A DNA stretch of 64,000 nucleotides from Gordius sp. MW1 (taxonomy: Eukaryota > Nematomorpha > Gordioida > Gordea > Gordiidae): the NCBI GenBank assembly GCA_964036665.1, contig OZ038530.1, positions 12,286,001-12,350,000 on the forward strand, given 5' to 3'. The notes below the pieces were generated by a model. The model was not told the DNA's origin. It saw only the letters and a list, made by a program, of their open reading frames with translations, and did no database searches. Every line of letters begins with the position of its first letter. The stretch's first letter is position 1. Below, in pieces: positions 59,217 to 64,000 of the stretch. A program made the translations under genes and the position numbers.

Positions 59217-60480
59217 CATAGACTAGATAGACTGCTCATTATACGTACACACGTACCGAAAAAGTGATGCCAATTTTACCGCCATCTTGAACATAAGAAG
59301 CAATCAACGTTATAATGGGATTCTATATATATTCTTCATTTTTTACCTTCTATCTCACCAGCGGAGGATAGGGGGGGCAAGGGGGTGTTTTGCCCCCCCC
59401 CCTAATTTTTTACCCTCTTTCTGATGTGGGGGAGAGGGGGGGCAGAGGGGTGTTTTGCCCCCCCCCCTAATTTTTTACCCTCTTTCTGATGCGGGGGAGA
59501 GGGGGGGGGCAGAAGTTGTTTTGTCCCCCCCCCCTTATTTTTTACCCTCTTTCTCACACAGGGGGGGGGGGTGTTTTGCCCCCCCCCCCTCTCTAATTTT
59601 TTACCCTCTTTCTGATGTGGGGGAGAGGGGGATCAGGGGGTGTTTTGCCCCCCCCTTATTTTTTACCCTCTTTCTGATGCGGGGGAGAGGGGGGGGGGGC
59701 AGGGGGGTGTTTTGCCCCCCCCTCCTAATTTTTTACCTTATTTTTAATGAGGGGGAGAGAGGGGGCAGGGGGTGTTTTGCCCCCCCCCCCCTTTATTTTT
59801 TACCCTCTTTCTCACCCAAGGGGGGGGGGCAGGGGGGGTGTTTTGCCCCCCCCCCCCCAAATTTTTACCCTCTTTCTGATGCCGGGGAGAGGGGAGGGTG
59901 ATTCGCCCCTCTTCTTATTTTTTACCCTCTTTGTCACCCGGGGGGGGGGGGAGGAAAGCCCCTTTTAACCCTTTCATAATATTTTTGTGAATTTGTGCGG
60001 TCACAGTGGTACAAATGTCATAATCAACATTTTCTATTGAAATTTATTTTTTTTTTGAAAATTGACTATCACCCCCCCCCCCCCTCTTCCGGGCATAAGA
60101 AAGAGGGTAAAAATCAAGGGGGGGGGCAAAACACCCCCCTGCCCCCCTCTCCTCCGCATTAGAAAGAGGGTAAAAAATTAGGGGGGGGGGCAAAACACCC
60201 CTCCCCGGCCCCTGCCCCCCCTCTCCCCCTCATCAGAAAGAGGGTAAAAATTGGGGGGGGGGCAAAACACCCCCTTGCCCCCCCCCTATCCTCCGCTGAG
60301 AAAGAGGGTAAAAAATTAGGGGGGGGGGGCAAACAGCCCCCCTCCCCGGGTGAGATAGAAGTTAAAAAATAGAGAATATATATAGAATCCCATTATAACG
60401 TTGATTGCTTCTTATGTTCAAGATGGCGGTAAAATTGGCATCACTTTTTTAAAGGGAATGAGCAGTCTATCTAGTCTATG
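59217..60480. mobile_element. hAT-like element, CATAGACTAGATAG family (copy 2), filled with a G/C-run minisatellite
   Basis: A perfect 8-bp target duplication, AATACAAT, is at 59209-59216 and 60481-60488. The termini CATAGACTAGATAGACTGCT and AGCAGTCTATCTAGTCTATG are the same as in the copy at 7549-8000. The inverted repeats extend about 145 bp inward (shared words GCCAATTTTACCGCCATCTT and CAATCAACGTTATAATGGGA). The interior (about 59360-60350) is a G/C-run tandem repeat. No transposase frame is present; the 148-aa frame at 59455-59901 is the repeat itself. Confidence 0.9.
59360..60350. repeat. About 62-70 bp minisatellite of alternating G-runs and C-runs, two opposed arrays
   Basis: Units read TTTTTTACCCTCTTTCTGAT, GYGGGGGAGAGGGGG, then a G-run, GTGTTTTGC and a C-run. 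About nine units run in one direction (59360-59960) and about four in the reverse direction (60070-60350), separated by a unique spacer of roughly 100 bp. Each unit can fold as a G-run/C-run hairpin with a GTGTTTTG loop, and single strands could form G-quadruplexes. Confidence 0.85.
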
Positions 60481-60488
60481 AATACAAT

Positions 60489-63400
60489 ACACATTGTAAA
60501 ATATTGTCACCAATTTGTAAAAAATGGCTATATTATATTAGTAGCCAACTACTTAATGCATAGCAAGTTTATATAAATAAATCGTAAAAACTGTTACCTC
60601 AATCCTCAAGTATTTGTCACAACCCTAACAAATCTTATGTTTAAAAATATATAAGCTTAACATTAACCCGTATCCCTATCAAAGGCAGCATAATGTTTTT
60701 TGAACAGATTATATCAGAACAATTGTAACAATCTTTTATAGTTTTTTTTAGAATTAAGGCCGTTAAAGGCGAAATGTAAGAAATTATTGAATTATATTAA
60801 TATACAGATGCAACTTAAACAATATTTATCTTTATAGTATTTTGACGTTGAAATTAATCCTTTGACTGTTGATATTCATTGGGTGTGTTATTCCATTATG
60901 CAAATAACTCTTCACAATCGTCTAGGGGAATTTCTTTTAAATAAATTTCAAACATTTTAGTAACGAACACTATATTCAATAAGGGCATAAAGTTGTTGGT
61001 AATTTAAAAATTATTTTAATTTTTTAACATGAAAGGACCAGTAATATTTTAAAAAGCGAGAAAATATATTTTTATATATAATTTCATCTTTAGATAAAAT
61101 GTTGTAATTAATACAAAAAATATGGTTATCATGATATCGGCAACTGGCAAAGTTAAATTGTAATTGTTATTTATATTTTATAGTATTAAAAGCTGTCGCA
61201 AAAAAAGTGTAGAATGGTTGAGTGTAGATCTTTCTAAAATTTTGAAAATGCAATTGATTTTAAAGAATTTTAAATTATATTCAAAAGCTTATATATTAAT
61301 AATTAAATAAACAAACCATATTTAAAATTAATAATGATAGATTAACTTTCGATGTATATATATTGTCCATTTCAGTTGTGAAATTTTATCAAGAGGTCAA
61401 ACTATAACGCATGGTACTTTGCCTTAATTTCCGATGTCGTTAAGAGTTAAAATTCAGATAATATTATCGCATTTACTAAAGAAATATCGGTCCTTTTGAG
61501 CCATGTCTTTAGCGTTTCTAAGTATTTAAAATAAATTAACACAGTTAGTTAATTATTAAAACTCCTGTCACTGATTTTAGTTTGCTCCTCTATCACTGCG
61601 CAAGGCGAATCCTATTATGATTATTGTGTACATATTCTTGCATGTCCTTAAGTCTTACATGAAGAGAAGCGGAAATCAAAATAAACTATGCACACTATGA
61701 ATCTAATCAAATACTATTTGCAGAATTAAAATGCAGCTTTGTTATAAGACCAAATTTCTTGTGTATATAACATTGATTACAAGACTGTTGGGTTAGATTT
61801 TTGTAATATTGTTTGCAAAGCAATTGACACTAATGACTAAACTAATACTTGAAGTCACAAATATTATTGGTTATAGTTATATACTATGGTACTATTCTTT
61901 TTATTCTTCAACCCATAAATTAAAATTATAAATAAATTTTTTCCATGACAATAAAGTAAATGAACTTATTAATATATAATAATTTTTACACACGTATTAA
62001 ATTCAGGCTATTCTTTTAGCTAAGGACTTTGAAAACATTAATTGCTTGCATAGGGGGTAAATAAGGATATATTATTTGGGAAAAAGATGGCTAGAAAAAA
62101 ATACTCATAATTAATAATCCTCACTTGAATAATTTAATATAAGTTAAAAATTCTTTGGGAGGCCGCCTAGAGCTTTTACGGCAGTTCGTCAAAAATAAAT
62201 TCCATTTATTTAGCTTCTTAACGTAGTATTAATAGATTACTGAATATTTTCTGTCAATTAAAGGGTAAGGGAATGTTCATCATAATAAATTACATGTTGA
62301 TTATTCTTGTAAGATTATATGGGCATTTTGATAAACGAATCTATTATACATAAATCCTTTTTAAGGTTCCCCTAGTAAGTTGTACTAAAGAATTGGCTAA
62401 AAACGCAGTAGGTTTTTGTAGGGAGAAACAGTTTTAATCTATGGGCACAACAAATGTTATATTAAACAGATGTTAGTTAGGTCACAATCTCTAAGAATTT
62501 AACATGGGAAGGCTAAACCGCATAAAAAATGCATGACGATCAATATATTAATTAAAAGTTGTAAGCTATTTTACGCAAAGAAATTTAACTTTTAATAATT
62601 TTTTAAAGAACAAATTCTCCAAGATCCTATATATATATCTATTAAAAATAAGAAAGGCAAGGTTTAAATATTTATTTGTGAATGATTTTAATAATACTTG
62701 ACATTTGTCCTGAATCTAATTAATATATATGTCACGACCATTCAATAAAAAAGTAGCATTATATAATTATTCAAACTCCCTTGTTTAACTCCTTAAACTA
62801 ATGGCATGGAAAAGGCGTTACGTGTGAAAAGCCTGAAACATAATTTAATTAGTTATAGCGTAAACTTTCGTAGGCTGAATTAGAGAAGCCTTGTTAATTT
62901 TGATTAGTATTGTTAAATGCGGTAAATTTGCTTTAAAGGATTAGGATTTGTTTGATGAAACCTTATACAATTTGACATTAGAATAGGCTTGTTACTTTCG
63001 CACAATTTAAAATGTATTAAACCCATAATTATAGTTTATTAACTAATGAATTATTTCAATTGGAGGTAATTTTAACGAAAAAATAGGAAGTTTTCTAGTT
63101 CGTAATATAAGCGAAAGTAACAAATTAAATGTTCAATTAAATAATATTTTGGCTATTGTTATGATTGCAAATTTCATTTCAAGACTCCTTCTCATCCTCA
63201 TTAATCGAATTAGCTAGGTTTTTTTTTATTTTTTAAAGCTAATAAACTAAAAAGTATTTTTTCACTACTTACTTTGATCCAACTGTATCTTTTAGTAATG
63301 ATGTTTTCAATTCTTAATTTTAATCTATCACGGTAAAGCCGTGTAAGACCATTTTATTTGAAAGCTGATTTGGACTTTTTTGCCAGAGGAGCTAATTTAA

Positions 63401-64000
63401 TTTAACATCAATGCATATAAATATATTAACTCAACGCAATAAGCACTTAAGAAGTGTAGGTCTAGCATCTAAAGCTGTTAAAGTTCATTAAAAAATTTGA
63501 TTGGTCACAATTCATCGTCCACTACCTAAAAATGAATGTAAGTTCAAAATTTCTATTTGAACAAGCTTAAGTTCGCTTTTTAAAATTCTGTGTAAGTATA
63601 AAAAAACATCTATTAGACTAAGTTACACATATTTCTAACACGTTTTGTAAAAATTCATCAGAAATATATGAATCCTTGACTTCAGTATTTAAAATATTTA
63701 AAAAAATTATCTAGTATTATAGTTTTTAATCTCCAGATTAACTGTACCCTTTCAATTTAATATAAATTTATCTAAGAAAAATTTTAAATTAAGTTTAAGC
63801 AGTTGTAAAATATACAGTAGTTTTTGTTTTATTTCTATTAGAATCTTGACCAATCAGTAGCGTAAATAGGGGGGGGGGGGGAGTTAAAATATTATAGTAG
63901 TAACATCTAAGACTTTAAGACACTTATAAAAACCTAGAAACATAATATATACATCTAATTTAATCTGATTTAATTTTTGACAAAATGCGTTGTAAAATTT
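60489..64000. other. Gene-poor AT-rich DNA to the window end
   Basis: No coding segment, RNA gene or named repeat could be supported. A poly-G run lies at about 63870-63881. Confidence 0.45.

Noticed and set aside
59455-59901. 148-aa Pro/Gly-rich open frame
   Set aside because: It reads straight through the G-run/C-run minisatellite inside a MITE; no start context or homologue.

Overview
The window is nuclear DNA from an animal. It is AT-rich, with three spliced protein genes whose introns all obey GT-AG. One of them is a metabotropic glutamate receptor, which makes this a metazoan. Group II-type receptor features, a Helitron and many hAT-like MITEs suit an invertebrate. I cannot name the phylum from sequence alone.

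Layout. (1) 1198-2162, minus strand: eIF3 subunit K, seven exons, 216 aa. (2) 2163-11725: intergenic. It holds a decayed Helitron (about 3839-6265) split by a palindromic MITE, and two elements with perfect 8-bp target duplications (7549-8000 and 8882-9967). (3) 11726-29356, plus strand: the proteasome activator PSME4/PA200 in 18 exons, 2218 codons, ending in the family's Tyr-Tyr-Ala tail. Its introns carry several MITEs, an inverted-repeat element with TTAGGG-like repeats, and a 105-bp tandem repeat. (4) 30268-44335, minus strand: a group II-like metabotropic glutamate receptor in seven exons, 1215 codons, with two unusual insertions in its extracellular half. Its fourth intron (32880-36090) holds a block of minisatellites and a degenerate tRNA-like sequence. 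(5) 44336-64000: AT-rich DNA with no recognisable conserved gene. It contains one speculative small secreted-protein ORF (44539-44778), three MITEs of the GGGCGTAGCC family, and a 1.26-kb element (59217-60480) filled with a G/C-run minisatellite.

The exon chains were built by hand, by matching translated pieces to remembered family sequences and then requiring GT-AG sites with compatible phase. In all three genes the summed exon length is an exact multiple of three. The genes have unrelated jobs (translation initiation, proteasome activation, glutamate signalling) and show no operon-like logic. PSME4 and the receptor are convergent, with 0.9 kb between their stop codons.

No new defence or biosynthetic system was found. 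The most notable observations are the receptor insertions, the several co-resident hAT-like MITE families with intact target duplications, and the minisatellite growing inside one of them.
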